This document shows, one piece after another, positions 4,769 through 5,393 of a DNA stretch of 5,393 nucleotides. A model generated the notes under the pieces. It had not been told where the DNA came from. It made no database searches and was given only the letters and a program-made list of their open reading frames with translations. The stretch covers positions 1,358 through 6,750 of the forward strand of contig DPWF01000413.1 of NCBI GenBank assembly GCA_003526435.1, read 5' to 3'. The position numbers and the translations under genes are program-made. The stretch is from Chitinophagaceae bacterium. GTDB lineage: Bacteria > Bacteroidota > Bacteroidia > Chitinophagales > Chitinophagaceae. Position 1 is the first letter of the stretch. Every line of letters begins with the position of its first letter.

Positions 4769-5383
4769 ATGAACAAATTCAGGGAACAATTACTGCACGA
4801 CCCCAATGCCGGTTTCGGTAACCAGTCTTTTCCGGAAGACAAGCAACTCATCATTACCAAGTCAACCAATGTTTCGGGTATACTCGATTCCGAGAACGAT
4901 ATTGTACTCGATGGCAATTTCAATGGTGTTTTGTACAGTAAAAAAACCGTTCACATTACCCCCACTGGTGTTATGACGGGTGTTATTATTTGTAATGATA
5001 TAAAAGTGGAAGGTGAGTTTGAAGGTTCTGTGTATGGTTTGAGGGTTAATCTTTGTAAGGATTCGGTACTGAAAGGTAATATTCATTGTACCATCATTAA
5101 TACAGAAATGAACCAGTATGTGGATGCCAACATCAAACTGATCAGCCTCGAGACTACCGCTTTTGAAAGCAGTTCTATGGATCTTTTCTCACACCTGAAA
5201 GAAGTGTTTGGCAAAAACAATAAGGATAATAATTACCTGAACATTTTCAATGAAAAAATGAACCAGGTAAAACCTTCCAATAAATTCTATCACCAGACGA
5301 TATATGTGGCCCCAAATCCACCACCGGCCAATAATCCTCCTGCTGACAGTAATGTTACCGACCTTGATTCAGATGAATTCTGA
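4769..5383 (+). CDS. Bactofilin, long-tailed with Pro/Asn-rich acidic end
   Basis: This second bactofilin has 204 residues. The beta-helix core (about 27-130) repeats hydrophobic strands with Gly turns: STNVSGILDS (32-41), DIVLDGNFNGVLYS (44-57), VHITPTGVMTGVIIC (61-75), IKVEGEFEGSVYG (78-90) and SVLKGNIHC (99-107). The N-terminal tail (1-26) is polar, with an FREQLLHDPNAGFG opening. Unlike the divergent neighbour, it has a long C-terminal extension: a possible helix (136-148), an Asn/Lys-rich stretch (149-172), then a Pro/Asn-rich segment (APNPPPANNPPA, 181-192) ending acidic (DLDSDEF). Such tails in bactofilins are thought to recruit partners or tune assembly; the partner is not known here. 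Two bactofilins side by side suggests co-assembly or division of labour. The ATG has an A-rich leader and a good promoter upstream. The gene ends 10 bp before the window edge and is complete. Confidence 0.88.
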   Translation: MNKFREQLLHDPNAGFGNQSFPEDKQLIITKSTNVSGILDSENDIVLDGNFNGVLYSKKTVHITPTGVMTGVIICNDIKVEGEFEGSVYGLRVNLCKDSVLKGNIHCTIINTEMNQYVDANIKLISLETTAFESSSMDLFSHLKEVFGKNNKDNNYLNIFNEKMNQVKPSNKFYHQTIYVAPNPPPANNPPADSNVTDLDSDEF

Positions 5384-5393
5384 TTAATACATT

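Overview
The window looks like chromosomal DNA of a Bacteroidota bacterium, most likely Chitinophagaceae or a close relative. The basis is moderate, A/T-leaning composition, A-rich leaders with no Shine-Dalgarno sequence, promoter elements of the Bacteroidota type TAnnTTTG, and proteins of recognisable Bacteroidota style (an ECF sigma factor with a small membrane partner, a bactofilin pair, a half-size TauE). The family-level assignment is an inference from protein style. Coding density is high, with no RNA gene, CRISPR array, insertion sequence or phage gene visible.

Left block (1-1804, + strand): a small secreted lipoprotein with a DUF4878/NTF2-like fold, then family I inorganic pyrophosphatase (ppa), a half-length TauE/SafE permease 6 bp behind it, and a 50-residue membrane protein. 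That small protein appears to have its own TATCTTTG promoter just downstream of the TauE stop. A perfect 11-bp hairpin at 1828-1854 closes this block and the oppositely directed next gene.

Middle block (1854-3615): a minus-strand YkfC-like NlpC/P60 cysteine peptidase without a signal peptide, probably acting in murein peptide recycling. It is divergent across 71 bp from an ECF sigma factor gene (GTG start), which is followed 5 bp later by a single-span membrane protein, the likely anti-sigma partner.

Right block (3619-5383): a DUF985 cupin and a bactofilin form a minus-strand pair (bactofilin first). A second, longer bactofilin with a Pro/Asn-rich acidic tail runs divergently across a 178-bp promoter region. 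The anti-sigma and cupin genes converge with only 3 bp between their stop codons.

No exotic defence or mobile system is present. The points most worth a second look are the divergent bactofilin pair with unlike tails, the promoter-defined 50-residue membrane protein, and the minimal ECF sigma/membrane partner pair beside a cell-wall peptidase.
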